Source: Parelaphostrongylus tenuis (Eukaryota; Nematoda; Chromadorea; Rhabditida; Metastrongylidae). Taken from it: a stretch of 64,000 bases of DNA. The notes under the pieces are model-generated. The model saw nothing but the letters and a program-made list of their open reading frames with translations, was not told the DNA's origin and ran no database searches. The position numbers were made by a program, and so were the translations under genes. Of this stretch, positions 12,160 through 24,439 are shown in pieces (position 1 is the stretch's first letter; every line of letters starts with the position of its first letter). The stretch spans positions 1 through 64,000 of the forward strand of contig JAHQIW010004416.1 of NCBI GenBank assembly GCA_019055375.1. The letters are read 5' to 3'.

Positions 12160-13660
12160 CCATTGACAGTTCCAAATGCCGAGAAGAAGTGGTGATCCAA
12201 ACGGACCCGATGTCAACATGCGAATAGCTCGGTTCACTAGGCTTTGCCACATTGATTTCGACCAGTTCGCCGTGATGACATTTGTGGTCTACATGAAAAT
12301 TTTTTCACACAAAGTATATATAAAAGAAAGAATACTAATCAAACCGAGAGAGATCTTGAAATTGTCAAGGGGCGCCGGGCGCAGACGCTTTCTTGATTTC
12401 TTTCTCCGTTGTTTTACATAACTTCATTTTCGCTGGATCAGTGTTGGTGCAAATTTTGGTCACTGTATTGCCAACGATGATGCAACTACTTTCACTCTTT
12501 TCGAATGCAAGAAACTATGAGTTTTAGAAAGACAAGTTTTTTAGGAACTATAAGAGACTGAAAACAGTTTTGTGTGCAAGTTCTCTTTCAAACTTCTTCG
12601 TGATCTGACACTTCAATACTGGACCAGTCTTAGAAAAGTACTTGAAGAACTTATTCAAATGCTAGCACGAATTATGGAGGCTTGGATTTTTATTGCTATT
12701 ACATTAGTTTTCCCCATATTGTAATTCCTGGCTCAAGAACTTCAAGGCATTTGTTTGCATTTTAGAAGATAGTAAACTTGTGCTTTTATACTTGCTGATT
12801 TTTGCTCAGAATATGTCATATGATCCAATACTGATTACTTATGCATAGTCATCATATATTCTAGACCGAGATGAACATGCTTGCACATCAATGGTGTGGA
12901 AAACGACTGCGACAGTGAGTAGACTCAAAATGACCGAGATGACAGCATCAGGTAGGAGTGCACTACGAGCTAACTTTCAAGAACGTCAAAGACTTGAGAA
13001 GCAATCATTTCTACCAACTCAAAGATTTTGATTGTGTGTGATTCCAGTCAGTCTATGTAGGGCGATGAAAGTTATATTATCTACGAGGCCGAGGTACTAT
13101 CGGAAACAAGGAGCTCAATTCCAAAGTGTTTTTTCAAGATTACAAGAAAACGAAGGAAACACATGGCATCTAAGTGCTTCAGCTTACTGCTTGTATTACA
13201 AGACGCTTTACAAATTCCTTAGCGACTGCCTCGCCAATTGAAATGCCAGGGACTCGTGTTGGGGCATCGGCTGCAATAGAATAGACCATGGCAGCAGGTA
13301 AGGTGAAGCCGGTGACAGTAAAATTTCGAGGTTTTTTTAGATAATCATTTAGAAGTTAAATGTTGAAATTAATTGAACAAATGCATTATTTTCCGAGCAA
13401 GTTTTTTACTTTTTCATTTTTCAATCAAAATTCAGATCGTCCCATCAGGTAACCATCACTTCGGCAGCCTAAGAGTGCTATTTAAGTTGGACATATTTAT
13501 TCTAATTAGGGTTCATGAAGTTCTACCTAAGACTGAGATATCAGTAGGACTATAACAGTCTTCCACCATCACCTTGACCTGCAGGCATTACTCCACCCAA
13601 CACTGTCGAGAGTGTGGTCAGCAACAAAATCATGAAGGAATCGGTCGGAAGCCTTCTCAT
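12160..13660 (-). pseudogene. Secreted-protein family copy A (pseudogene)
   Basis: All five exons of the family are present in order on the minus strand. Exon 1 (13579-13660) encodes MRRLPTDSFMILLLTTLSTV, a good signal peptide, and has an intact donor. Exon 2 (about 13190-13330) keeps NFTVTGFTLPAAMVYS, but its acceptor region is missing. Exon 3 (about 12870-13000) has a one-base deletion that brings in an early stop, and its acceptor is altered. Exon 4 (about 12344-12510) loses frame near its end. Exon 5 (about 12165-12289) keeps ANWSKSMWQSLVNRA but has a late frameshift. Exon order and spacing match the copy at 61.4 kb. It is unlikely to make a normal protein. Confidence 0.8.
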
Positions 13661-13664
13661 ATTT

Positions 13665-15300
13665 ATAAAAACATTTATTCTTGGCTCCTAAAAAACAAAG
13701 CTAATAGTCTGGACTCAGTTGCATTCAAATTCTTCAGTTTTTGCTCAGTTCATTCACAAGGGTACAACGGACTAAGTATTTGACGTGGGTGACCACTACC
13801 TTGGAGACAGCTCTTTGATTCCAAGACATTCGGGTGTTCTTGACTCTCTTAGTTTAGAGCAAAATCTTGTAAAGCGCATGTTACGACAGATCATGCCGAG
13901 ATACGAGGAAATTAGTTGATAAATTAAAATGCATTTCAACTGTTGAGTAACAATGAGCTGTGTGAAAGAGACCTCGCAGGTAGAAACTCTTACAAATGGC
14001 GCATCTCCTTGAGTGCCATGGCTGAACTCAATTAAACGCCTTCTCACTTCTGATGATGCGAAATAAAACCTGGACTTTGCCAGAAAATGGTGGCAATCGA
14101 CAAATCGTTGGAAAATTAGGCACACTTTTTCGAGAGAAACTGTGAATGAGAACACTGACTGACAAAAACGATGCACAACTTTTGTTGCGAAGCGTCTGCG
14201 GCTAAAAATTTTTTAGCAGCTGAAAGTGCATTTGTTAAGCTTGGATGTTTTCAGTAGTCTTTCGCATTTGTGCGCCAATGAAATGTGCTTCGTTCATGGA
14301 CTAGCGAGTGATAGTCAGAAAAGGAAATATTACACAATTAAGTTGAAATTGAAGACAGTCAGAAAGTTAGATTCCATCAGTAGTCTTTCAACCTGAAAGC
14401 CAAAAGAAGCAACGTTAGAAATTCGTGTAGAAAAAGGCAAATGCTTGAGAGCTTCAGATACTGTTGTGAGGCGGAACAATGTTATATCTGATAGAATTAA
14501 CAAATGGGAGATACATTAGACGTAGGTAAGGACTCGGTGAGTTTATGATGAGAATAAGCTCCCTTGCACAATTTCTAAACGTTCAGGTTTGCCTCCTCGA
14601 CGTGGATGTTTATGGAAAGCCCTTAATTTTCGTAATTTCTTCAATTGCGCGGGCAAAACAAAACTTGTTTTGTTCATTTCTTACGGTAAATTCTTAATAC
14701 ATTTGCACAACAGTTGTATGCTTTTTGGTAGCATTTCGCTGTGTGAATTTTTTGGAAGAATTACCTAAAAAGTCCGATGTGTGGGTTTTCTTTTGATAAG
14801 TGGTCAATTCTCAGTCCACTTCTACTCTAATTCCTTGAGATCGTTCGGAAATTCCAAAAAAAAAACCCTTCAAATCAAATGATGTAGTGCATTGCGAAGA
14901 AATAACTGCATTAAATGTGATTGCAACACTTTCCCAAATGGATAACAGTAGCATTCCCTCTTCAATTAAGAAAATCGCTTCCCGACATACAGTGAACTGA
15001 ATTTAGGATTCTGTAAATCGCTTTCCTGGCGGCTACATCCCCAATAAAATAAGAATTTTATGCTTTGCTCATTTTGAGAATAATATATCGAGAGGGCCGT
15101 CAGTGCTGTGTAATTATGGGCCTTGCTAGGATTTTTCCAAGAGCAATGATTGAAGCTGAATATGCGATGTTGTCCTGTGGCAGATCTGTGATTGGACAGT
15201 TCCGTGCTGCAGCAGTTTCGTGATTACTCAGTTGAGTTATCAATCTTTGAAAAGTTTTATTAGAGCATTCTTTCTGCTTTTTAACACGATACTATCCCTC
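13665..15300. other. Intergenic DNA, no gene recognised
   Basis: Includes a minus-strand open frame at 13796-14176 (126 codons) with no recognisable motif and no initiating context that distinguishes it from chance. No transposon was identified. Confidence 0.35.
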
Positions 15301-15309
15301 TACGGACAA

Positions 15310-15330
15310 TGAGGGTCATAATGACCCTCA
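15310..15330. repeat. Perfect 21-bp palindrome
   Basis: TGAGGGTCAT and its exact inverse ATGACCCTCA flank a single central A. CCCTC lies a few bases upstream. This kind of palindrome near a CCCT start occurs at ends of some DNA transposons, but no partner end was found. Confidence 0.6.
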
Positions 15331-15379
15331 ACTGGGCGCGCCGGTTGGGCGGTTACGAAGAGTGCGTGCTCGTTTTCAG

Positions 15380-15990
15380 GTTAATTAAAATCTCAAAGAA
15401 ACATGATAATCGAGAAATGATGAAACACCGCTGATGAGACTCTTGTATGAATGATTTTGAAAAGATTAACGCTAATGCTGCCCAAAACCTTTTTTCAAAG
15501 GAAAAAAACCATATACTTGCTAAAGGATATGATTCCCAGCTGTTATTGAACATTTTCTCCTACCTTCTTGATGTTTTTGTAGTCAACCGATAGCTTCAAA
15601 ATTCCGATTCTAATACTGAGCTTGCTTAATAATAATTCTACAGCACGTTATAATAATAAATAAAAGATGACCCTTTGCTATCGCAGTCCATTTTTTTCTA
15701 ATTTATAGCGGATTTCTTGGGCATACAGTTAGATTTCCATTCTCAGTAAACTTTTTTTGCCAAAAAAAAACTCTGATTATCATATAAAGACTCTTTGTGA
15801 ACGTATTTCTAAGAAGAATAACGCTTAACTGCCTTGAAATTTCTTATTTCTGGAAAGATCTTCTACCGCATGTAATCGCATTTCAAGGATTGCACGGGTG
15901 AGCATTCGGCTTTTCTAAGAAGAATCTATTCTATTAAGAAAGAGATACCTCCTAAGGAATGACTGCAGGTAGAAACGTTTTCTAATGGTC
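15380..15990. other. AT-rich DNA, no gene
   Basis: A stretch near 15.38-15.53 kb looks like an inverted, worn unit of the 165-bp repeat. Otherwise nothing is recognised. Confidence 0.35.
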
Positions 15991-15999
15991 TCTTTTTTA

Positions 16000-16370
16000 A
16001 ATAGATCCTTTCATTATTACTTGAGCCAACTTCTCTACTATTTTTCATTATTATTTGAGGCAACTTCTCTACTAGTATTTGAACCATGTGATCTGGTAAG
16101 GGCTCATGTGCAGCCCGATACACGTGTTTCGTCCTTACAGACTCGTCAGTCGGGCAGAACCCGTCGTCTTTCGATATTTTTTATAATCAGTTCTCTCGGG
16201 AGCCTCACACTCTTTATAAAGGTCATCGAAGACGAACGCTTTGCACTCCATGTCAAGTGAAACCTTCACCCAACACAGAGTGTTGCGCACTCGATTGCTC
16301 CTCGGCTGGTACTTTTATCATAATTATACCTTTATTTCAAGTGCTTCGTTTAGACCACGCTCGAAACTAA
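16000..16370 (-). mobile_element. Retrozyme-like repeat with hammerhead ribozyme
   Basis: A non-coding element of about 370 bp, almost colinear with 39,533-39,860. Shared landmarks are AGATCCTTTCATTATTA at the left, the hammerhead at 16113-16155, TCATCGAAGACGAACG in the middle and TTATACCTTTATTTCAAG at the right. A stretch of about 36 bp near the left end is duplicated in tandem. It has no reading frame of its own, so it must use another element's enzymes. Confidence 0.65.
16113..16155 (-). ncRNA. Hammerhead ribozyme, type I, complete core
   Basis: Read on the minus strand: helix I GCCCGA, core CUGACGA, helix II GUC closed by the loop UGUAAG with GAC, then GAA, helix III ACACGUGU, cleavage after A, then UCGGGC, which pairs perfectly with the first strand. 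Every invariant position is kept. Helix III is self-complementary (CACGUG), leaving almost no loop, so efficient cleavage is expected only in a dimer of two copies. Confidence 0.85.
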
Positions 16371-18080
16371 ATACACTTTTGAATTTGGCGAGATTAGCTC
16401 TATCTAAATTGGAACTGAATATGAAGACTCTTATTATGCGAAAAATGTTTGAATATGGGCCAAAAAAATATTTCGACTGTTCCTGCGCCAAAAACCATGC
16501 GTTTGAGGGATAAAACTTACCATTCAAACTAGCTTGATGAGCTATCGAATGGCTACCAAAACTTTCTACGAGAGCAATAAATGCGTCTTCACTGAAGGTC
16601 TCAAACTGGAGATACCGGATAACTACGACAATCCAATATATGTGACCAAAAAGCATTTTTCTTAAGTTCCACGAACGGAATCTAATGCATGACGCTTTCT
16701 CTCGGGGCTGTTCAGCACAGCAAACTTTATCCTTTATCACTGTCTCGCATACTGTTATGTTGTGGTCTTGCGTTGAATCAATCTTTTTTGCATGATACTT
16801 TATTTGAGACCGTTTGGATTATCTGTTCATGGATGCGGAATTAGTATGTACAGACTAACTGTTGATGAACGTAAACGCCTGGAAAAATAACAAAGCTTTG
16901 GAATTCGAGTGCTTGTTAGGGACTTGTGCATAAAATCTGCTGAATATTTATTTCCTCATTATCTGAGGACCATGTAAATAAGTGTTGCCTTAAAACTCTT
17001 TATCGTTTCACTTCTCATATTCTTTGTTCATCGTCGTGAGATAGAGGAGAGCGACGTGGAGGATCAGCATAAATATTTGATTATTACTCATATTACTGAG
17101 AATGAAATTTGTTGGCCAACTATGACTAAGTATATTGTGTATTTCAATTGAAACTTTGTACCTTTTTGCATTTGGCTTCATCTTGATATGATATATTTTG
17201 TTCACTTGCGCAGCGAAGTGTGTACTATATTTACGCTATATTTGGAGAGTAAGTGAAAGAAGAACTCAAAGTTAATTAGAGTATAAACGGCTACATACCA
17301 TTAAAAGTTTTTCCCTAATAAAATTCTGGCTTTGGTAAGACGGATAGTGGAGTTGATTTAGGGTCTCGCAATACGTGCATAGTCCCTGAGTCGGTCTCAC
17401 CCCTGGTTTAACAAGCCCTCTATCGTTGCCGTGCTAGCGGGTCGGCCTCAAAAATACACTTCTGGATCGGCAAAGAGCGAAAAACTATCTGTGCTGAAGA
17501 TGTGGAAAAGCTAATCTAGTTGTTCCAAAATTTCACGAAGAATTCCATTTGCTCCATCGGTTACTTTATAATGTAAAAAGGTGAAAAGACTAGGGCGTGC
17601 TAGAAGCAATAAATTTTGAACGAGCTATAAAAAATGTTAAGAGGGTCCACATTTTTGCAGAATTTTGCTGACTTCTATTGTCCTGATCCTTTTATCTGAA
17701 TTTTGAGGGAACTTGTAGGCTCAGAAAGTGTTTATGAGAATTCCATCATCGTTCAATTCTTTTCAGCTCGCTTGCCAATAATATTTGAGAAGGTGGTAAG
17801 TGGCTGCTAATGTGCATAGCTTTCTATATAAAACTTGGTAACCCGAAGATTAAGAATGCCACTACTTTGATATGATTCCACAGATCTTTCTTAGCCCAAT
17901 ACTCGCGAGAACTCGTGAAAGTACTTAGATGGTAGATAGAGGAATTGAACGCGAATAGCAGGAGACCGTGTTTTTTTCGGTAAATAATGTACCTAAAAGG
18001 TTCAAACCTCTGCGGAATTTTAGAGCACATTTGCTCTATTATTTTAAATGTATTAGTCTTTCACATATTTATTCCCTCAA
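16371..18080. other. Intergenic DNA, no gene recognised
   Basis: Minus frame 16324-16740 overlaps the ribozyme element's end and shows no motif. The GC-richer patch at 17340-17470 was examined for a tRNA and does not fold as one. Confidence 0.4.
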
Positions 18081-19069
18081 ACCTCCCTCTTTAAAGGATC
18101 CCGCTCGTTTAGATGAGAGGACACGTGGCGCATTTCCAGGTAGTGGATAGGGAAATAAACGCTAAAAAGCGACCGTGTACTTCCTTGAGACGCAAGTGGA
18201 TTCAGAGATGAGCCCTCTGCTTCTGCAGGGCCGACTTGACAAAAACTGTATTTCTACGAGTCAAGTCGGTCAAAAGCCTGCAATCAAGCGGCGGGAAGTA
18301 CATGAGATGCGGTTAGGAGTCGCCTCCAACAAATAAGCTTTTCCCGCTCCTCCGAGAGAAACTGGCAAGCTACTCGTGAGTATCCAGCCCCCACGTTTGG
18401 AGCCTGAAAAGCTATACGTTGGGTATCAAATTGCCAAAAACAGTAACAAATATGGGCCTCATTTCACCTGACCCCGAAAGAGCCCTTGTTACGGCAGCTC
18501 CAGCTAGGACGAGTAAGGAGAGGCTGCGAAAATCTCAGAGCCAAACTAGGCTGTCAAGATTAAAACAGATTAAAATGACGATCTGTACCTACAATGCAGA
18601 AACCCTTACTCACGAATCCGGTCTATCGATATAAGCAAGAAGAATAAGGCACGACGTTATTGGCCTAGCTGAGACGAAATTATGACACAAGAGAAGAACT
18701 GTTCGTTAGAACATTGCGACAGAAGAGGTGTCGGCGGCGTTGGCGTCCTCGTCAAAACGAATTTGACCGTGAACATCGATTTGTTTGAAAAACTAGCAAC
18801 CCGTACCGGACGATTACGGTTGAAGCGATGTGGTTCTATGCCGGCTTTGACCATCTTCGTTGCCTACGCACCAACATCAAGCTATGAAGAAGACGAAGTC
18901 GAAGCGTTCTGTATGGACTTCGAAAAATTCAGAGAAAATCATACATTCTTCAAGGCCATTCTTTGAGATCTTGATGCATCGGACCTAGATCAACGTCTGA
19001 AGAACGTCACACAGGAACTCACGGACAAGAATGGAATGAACAGGGTGAGAAGCTAACTGAGTTTATTAT

Positions 19070-19411
19070 TCATAACATCGACTGCTTTAGAAACCTCGCA
19101 AAAAACATTCAAAATAATTCCATAAAAGAATGCTTTCGCCAGGACCATACGCCGATGTTTCAAAGGTTTTGACCTCCTCATCTCTTCTGTTTCTTCACTT
19201 TTGTTCTACTAGTTAAAATCCATCGACTGAGAGGTAGTGATGGACCAGTGTCGTTGTGCACTGTGCCATCACCACATAAGCCTCCCTCCTTGCTACAGTG
19301 CAGGGCAATGTGGGGCGGAGGTCACTGATGAGGAGGCCGAAACCTCCGAAACATCGGTGTATGGCCCTGGCGCGCCAATCTCGTTTAGGCTTAAAGCATT
19401 CCTTTTTGGAA
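19070..19411 (+). mobile_element. Foldback element with hammerhead inside RTE copy 1
   Basis: A 342-bp insertion in the endonuclease region. Direct repeats TGAGTTTATTAT at 19058-19069 and 19412-19423 look like the target duplication, and removing the insert restores continuity with copy 2 of the RTE. The two ends are inverted: the left arm (about 19085-19180) mirrors the right arm (about 19330-19411). The right arm carries an intact hammerhead; the left arm carries a decayed one on the other strand. Related units are at 41,050-41,490. There is no coding capacity. Confidence 0.75.
19320..19366 (+). ncRNA. Hammerhead ribozyme, type I, complete core
   Basis: Helix I GGUCA, core CUGAUGA, helix II GGAGG/CCUCC (five perfect pairs) with loop CCGAAA, GAAA, helix III ACAU/GUGU around CG, cleavage after A, then UGGCC pairing with GGUCA (one G-U). 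Core and all three helices are satisfied. It belongs to a different sequence family from the hammerhead at 16113. Confidence 0.85.
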
Positions 19412-20739
19412 TGAGTTTATTATGACGACTCAAACCTCCATAGTAACTCGCAATTCCAAAAGCCTCTTTCTCAGCGATGGACGTGGGAGTCTCCCAATTG
19501 AGAGTAGCATAACGAAATAGACCCACATTTTAGTAAATCGAAGGCTTTGCCTGAACGATGTCGCTGTTGTTGGTAAGTTCTACACGAGATCAGACCATCG
19601 CGTCCCTTGTGCAAAGTTCCGTTTTTTTGCAGAGAGGAGAGAAAGTCGCCAAATTCGAACAACGAAGTCCCAGAATTTCCATAGACGGGATTTTAAATCA
19701 TAGTCGGTTCTTGGGAAGTACCGTTGTCGACAATATCGACGAAAAATACTATCGGCTCGTTTAATATCTTCACGTTAACGTTATGAAAGCCGAGAGTCCT
19801 AAGGCCACGAAGAGACGCTTGTCTTCGCAGACACTCGAGCTGATACGTCAACGTGGAATCGCACGAGCTATAGGCAACCGAAACCTTACGTCCGAACTTG
19901 CGAAATGCTGCAAGAAGCCATAAAAGAAACTTCAAAGGGAGAAGAGCAGCAGTTATGGCAGAAGCTGCAGAAGCTGGGAAGAGCATTCGCAAAGCCCAGG
20001 AGGCTCGCCAACTATAAGACCAAGATGATTGCACTCCGATACCCTGACGGGACACTTACAGCTTCCAGAAGGGCTATGGAGAAAATCATCCACCAATACT
20101 ACTCGGATCTCTTCGCTAGCCATGTTCTCTTACCGTCATATAAATTGAAAGAGGACGAATATGTCGTTCCACCGGTCCTTCCTTCCAAAATCCGACATGC
20201 TATATCGTCGGTGAAAAACAGAACAACACCCGGTCCAGACGGGATTAGACCAGAACACCTGAAGAACCTGCCGCCAGTTCTCATCAACACCTTGGCTGGC
20301 TATTCACTCGCTACCTGTCAGAATGCAAGGTCCCTATTCATTGGAAAACCAGCAAGACCGTATTGTTGTTCAAAACGGGACTTCACGACATAGGCAATTA
20401 TCCCCCAATCTCCTTGCAGTCCGTTGTCTATAAACTCTTTACTTGAGTTATCCTAAACAGGATTGACAGAACACTGGACCAAAGACAGTCATGCCAACAA
20501 GCAGGGTTCTGGAAAGGATCTAGTACCATAGACCACATCCACACGATTACAAGACTCATTGAAGTTTCACGAGTGTACAAACAACCACTCTGTCCCACTT
20601 TCAACGACCTGAAGAAAGCCTTCGATTTAGTGGAAACAGAAGCCGTTACAGAGGCTCTGGATAACCAGGGCGTCCCTGCTCGGTACATAATGATACTTTG
20701 TGAGCTTTATAAAGATTTCACGAGCAAAACACCTCCATA

Positions 20740-21052
20740 AAAAATATAAGGATAAAGCTCTCGGCGTTGATCAATCCCTGAGGGATGCGCCATGCATTCG
20801 AGTTCAATTTTTAACTTCGTTTGAGGTGATTGAATGCATATCTGGCCTTTACAATGACTCGCGGAGGCCTCCCGCTGAACCGAGTCAGTGCTGCTTATCC
20901 TCCCAGACAACTCTGAGACCTGTCTGGTACCAATTTACCGACCCCGGAGGGATGGATGGCTTGGTGAGCCATGAGCGCGAGATCGAACCATTGACCTCGT
21001 GTGCGACGCACGGCACCTCTAACCACTGCGTCACATGCGCTCTTAAAACACC
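20740..21052 (-). mobile_element. tRNA-derived SINE inside RTE copy 1
   Basis: A 313-bp SINE in minus orientation, bounded by the perfect 14-bp direct repeat AAAACACCTCCATA (20726-20739 and 21053-21066). The tRNA-like head at the right reads GAGCGCATGTGACGCAGTGG, with B-box GGTTCGATCTC and ending CGCGCTC. The tail at the left is AGAGCTTTATCCTTATA. Outside the repeat the RTE reverse transcriptase sequence continues without loss, so the insertion came after the RTE. Confidence 0.92.
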
Positions 21053-21914
21053 AAAACACCTCCATACTACAACAATATCACCATTGACGTTAGAAGAGGG
21101 GTTCAACACTGCGATACAATTTCTCCAAAACTACTCACTGCCGCACTACCAAACGTCATGCGAACATTCGAATGGGATGATACGGGGGTGAAAATTGACG
21201 GTCAACAATTAAACCATCTTCGTCTTGCTGACAATATCGTTCTCAAAACATCAAACATCAGCCACGCGGAATGAATGTTGACCGATTTCGATAACGCCTG
21301 TGGAAAGATAGACCTTCAACTAAATCTAGCGAAAATGATGTTCATGAGGAACGGATGGGTTTTGAATGCTCCATTCACGCTTAACGGAACGACAATCTCC
21401 GAATGCTCCAGTCACGTCTTCTAGGTCGTGAAATCACTAACGTATGCAGCAGAAACCTGGTCGCTACTAAGCAGGATGAAAGATCACTTGGCGTTATTGA
21501 ACGCGCAGTCCAAAGGTAGATGCTAGGAATATCCCGTATCTCGCAAATTAGAAAAGGATGAGAAGCTTCGACCTATGTCAACGATCGAAAATCAGAGACG
21601 CCGTTCTACACGCCAGGATATCGAAAATAAGGTGAGCAGGACACGTGATGCTCCTCAACGACAACCGATGGACGTGAGCCGTTACCGACTGGATTCCTCG
21701 GGACGTCAAGCGCTCTAAAGGAAGATCACTGACCCGTTGGTCCGATTTCTTCACGAAAGGGATAGAAGAAAGATATGATGCTCCGCGAATCCCTAGATCG
21801 AGAAGGACTCACTGGGCTACTCTTGCACGCGATAGGGAAATATGGAAATGTTGCTGGTACCCGCTCGAGTTACTCGACGATCAACGGGACGACATGTGAT
21901 ACAGGTGATGTTTA

Positions 21915-23265
21915 CTCATTTCTGAGCACTAACGTTGTGAGTTGTGACGGTTTTTGTCAACAAACCTATGTAATATTTAGGTTTTCTTACGCGTTTTAAT
22001 TTAGTTGAATACCCTGGGGGTGATTTACTACACTTTATCTATTTTTTTTTACTTCACCAAATAACTTCAGTGTCACCGCATACGTTTGCTTTAGCTGTTT
22101 GTGGCGGTTCATCAGTTCACAAAAGCATCTGATCCTTCTTCTGACATTCTTCTTCACGTACACTGTGAAGGTTTATGCAAAAAAGGTCATATCTTTGCGA
22201 ATTTTCATAAACAGCAAAATATCGGTGTTGTATGAGGAGATAAACTCCAAAAATATACTGAGCAGAAGGTTTAGACATGTCTACAAATGAAGACTAGAAT
22301 GTCCTGCCTATTGCTCTCTGGAAAGCGGTGACGATGATGAGATCGGTGATGAAACAGCAGCATAGAAAACAGTGCAGTCATCACAAATGATGGTTCTTTG
22401 CAATGACCCACGCGACGAAAAACATTGTAGCTTGAAATTTGGAGGCAATCAGTGAGCGCTCAAGGAATGTGCTGTAACTCAGAACATTCACCTTTGACGA
22501 GCAATAAGTACGTTTTTCAGAGCTACATGCTCAGGTTCAAGAATCCAGTAGACCTCTAGAACTACTGATGGCCGATGATGTAGCACAAACGAATATCTAT
22601 AAGAAGTAGAGAAAAACTGGGTTGTAAAATGAAGCATCAAGGAGCTGCAAAAATTCGTCCCTTAATGATTAGAGTGAGTGTTGCTCATCTGCTACGTCAG
22701 AAACGTTATCGAAGTGGTTTTATGATTTATATAGACCTGAAAGGGATGCATCCATCGACGAGTGGACGGCTCCTCAACTAAAACCTAGTAGCGTTTTCAA
22801 AAGAACTTATTCCGATTCAAAAGGTTTTTTTAATGCTGCAATGGATGTCAAGTGGCAGAAAATGATGTAACATTCGCTCAAGACAGAGTTAGGCTAATTT
22901 GGACGAGCTACACTCAATCTAAGACGCATGCTTGTGTAGAATGGCTGTTCATTTGCGTTCATCAGAAATATTATAGCATGCGTTTTAGAACCATACCATA
23001 TAATATATAACTATAAAGACGTAATGTCATAATATATATGGCTTTATTTAATGATTTCGGAATAATTCACAACTTCTCTGTTGATTTTTTGACGTTGTTG
23101 TTGTGGAGTGTCAGAATCACAAGTTTTATGCGAAAGGCATATTGTTGAATGGTACTAATTCTCAGTGTAACTTGCTGATGATCGCCGCCGATTATGTAAG
23201 TTGTTCCTTTCTTTTTGAATGTTTTCTTAAGACCACTGCTCCAATTTCAATATGTCAGCTATTCA
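21915..23265. other. Intergenic DNA, no gene recognised
   Basis: No exon, tRNA or named repeat seen. Short open frames carry no known motif. Confidence 0.4.
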
Positions 23266-23266
23266 T

Positions 23267-23650
23267 TTTTGAGCCACACATGCCATGTGGTCTGTTGAAA
23301 TGGGCTGACTTATAGGGCCGATACACGTGTTTCGACCTTAACGGTCTCATCAGTGGGGCGGTACCTTTCCGTCTTTTGCCGATCCTCTGTGGGCGCTCAG
23401 TCCCACACTAAGAGTTAGCGACGACGAACATTTTACACTCTATGTCCGATGAAATTATCACTGAGCACACAGTGTTTTAAATGTTCGGCGTCGCCTATTC
23501 TTAGTATAGGATACCGAGCGCCCACGGAGGATTGGCAAAAGACGAAAGGACATCGCCCCACTGATGAGACCGTCAAAGTCCGATACACGTGTATCGGGCT
23601 TTATAAGTCAGCTCATTTTGACAGACCACATGACATGAGTGGCTCAAAAA
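23267..23650. mobile_element. Foldback element with two opposed hammerheads
   Basis: Two long inverted arms, about 23267-23430 and 23470-23650, face each other around a centre near AACATTTTACACTCTATG. Both arms share GAGCCAC, CATGTGGTCTGT, CTGACTTATA and the hammerhead region. The left arm has it on the minus strand (23315-23359) and the right arm on the plus strand (23555-23599). Both keep CUGAUGA; the left has GAAAC while the right has GAUAC. Helix I is imperfect in both. The element is related to the families at 16.1 and 39.6 kb. Confidence 0.7.
23315..23359 (-). ncRNA. Hammerhead ribozyme, partly decayed
   Basis: The core CUGAUGA, helix II GACC/GGUC, GAAA, helix III CACGUG and cleavage-site UA are all kept, but helix I (GCCCCA with UCGGCC) has mismatches, so activity is doubtful. 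Confidence 0.55.
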
Positions 23651-24439
23651 TTGATTATGTGACATATGCAAGCTCTTGCCCGTTGCACAGGCAATTTGAG
23701 TAAATGGCTAACAAGACTGCGAGGTCTAAAATAGGAACCAGTGTTTCATTTTTTTGAAGAACGTTTTGACATAGCAATGAATAAGTGCTTCTTCTACTCT
23801 TTCTTCAAGAACATACTAAAAATACCTATGCTTGAATATCTTGTGGAAGTCCTTTATTACAGAATGTATATTTTCACGTGAATTCTCTTAAGACAGGCAG
23901 AGATACGCACAATGAAAGTCAATGGTATGGTCTTTCCGCATGGATGTGGTTACTCTGTTGAAAAATTAAGATTGTCAAGCACGAAGGCTCTCGTCATCGA
24001 AATTTTTTTTTACTTTATAAGTACCAGCATAATCGCTGTGAAGTTGAAAAAAGGTCTAACTACTCCGACGACGAGACGTAACCTCCTCTTTGTTGCTAAG
24101 GCGCAGTAAGACAGTCTTTCGAAATACAAGCTCAGTGTTAGAATGATCATTTCTCAAGCTATCGAGTATCACTGAGAATTTAATGAAAAACTAAGCACAC
24201 AAGAGCAAAGAAAACGGCGCACCGAAAGGTGAGATGTGATTTTTCTCTCCGCGGCTACCAGGTAATAAATGATATTTTTAAAAACCAAGTACTGTGTTGA
24301 AAGATCCGTTTGTCGAGGTGAGTCTAGCGAATGGTCGCAAAATTGAGTAAAAAAGTCTGTTCAGCAGACAAAACCACAAAATCATAACTAATTCTACACC
24401 AGATTGCATGATATCTTCAAAGTGATGAGGGACAGATTT
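23651..24439. other. Intergenic DNA, no gene recognised
   Basis: Nothing recognised apart from AT-rich sequence that grades into the tandem array to the right. Confidence 0.4.

Larger units (their letters stand above)
18081..21914 (+). mobile_element. RTE-type non-LTR retrotransposon, copy 1 (dead)
   Basis: A nearly full-length RTE element. Its 5' end starts at ACCTCCCTCTTTAA, identical to copy 2. The apurinic-type endonuclease begins MTICTYNAETL near 18575 and includes RRGVGGVGVLV and LTIFVAYAPTSSYE; NEIDHINRRFCL follows after an insertion. The reverse transcriptase keeps TTPGPDGIRPEHLKNLPPVL near 20230, but the catalytic FADD is changed to LADN near 21220, and many stops and frameshifts are present. 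The C-terminal part ends in the conserved RTHWATLARDREIW region, then GACGACATGTGATACAGGTGA. Two later insertions split it: a hammerhead element at 19070-19411 and a SINE at 20740-21052. Confidence 0.9.

Noticed and set aside
13796..14176. Minus open frame of 126 codons as a host gene
   Set aside because: No motif, no splice context, no homologue among the duplicated segments; composition like the surrounding intergenic DNA.
17340..17470. GC-richer patch as a tRNA gene
   Set aside because: No acceptor stem closes on either strand and no A-box/B-box pair is at the right spacing.
19693..20055. Minus open frame of 120 codons
   Set aside because: Shadow of the RTE copy 1 frame on the plus strand.
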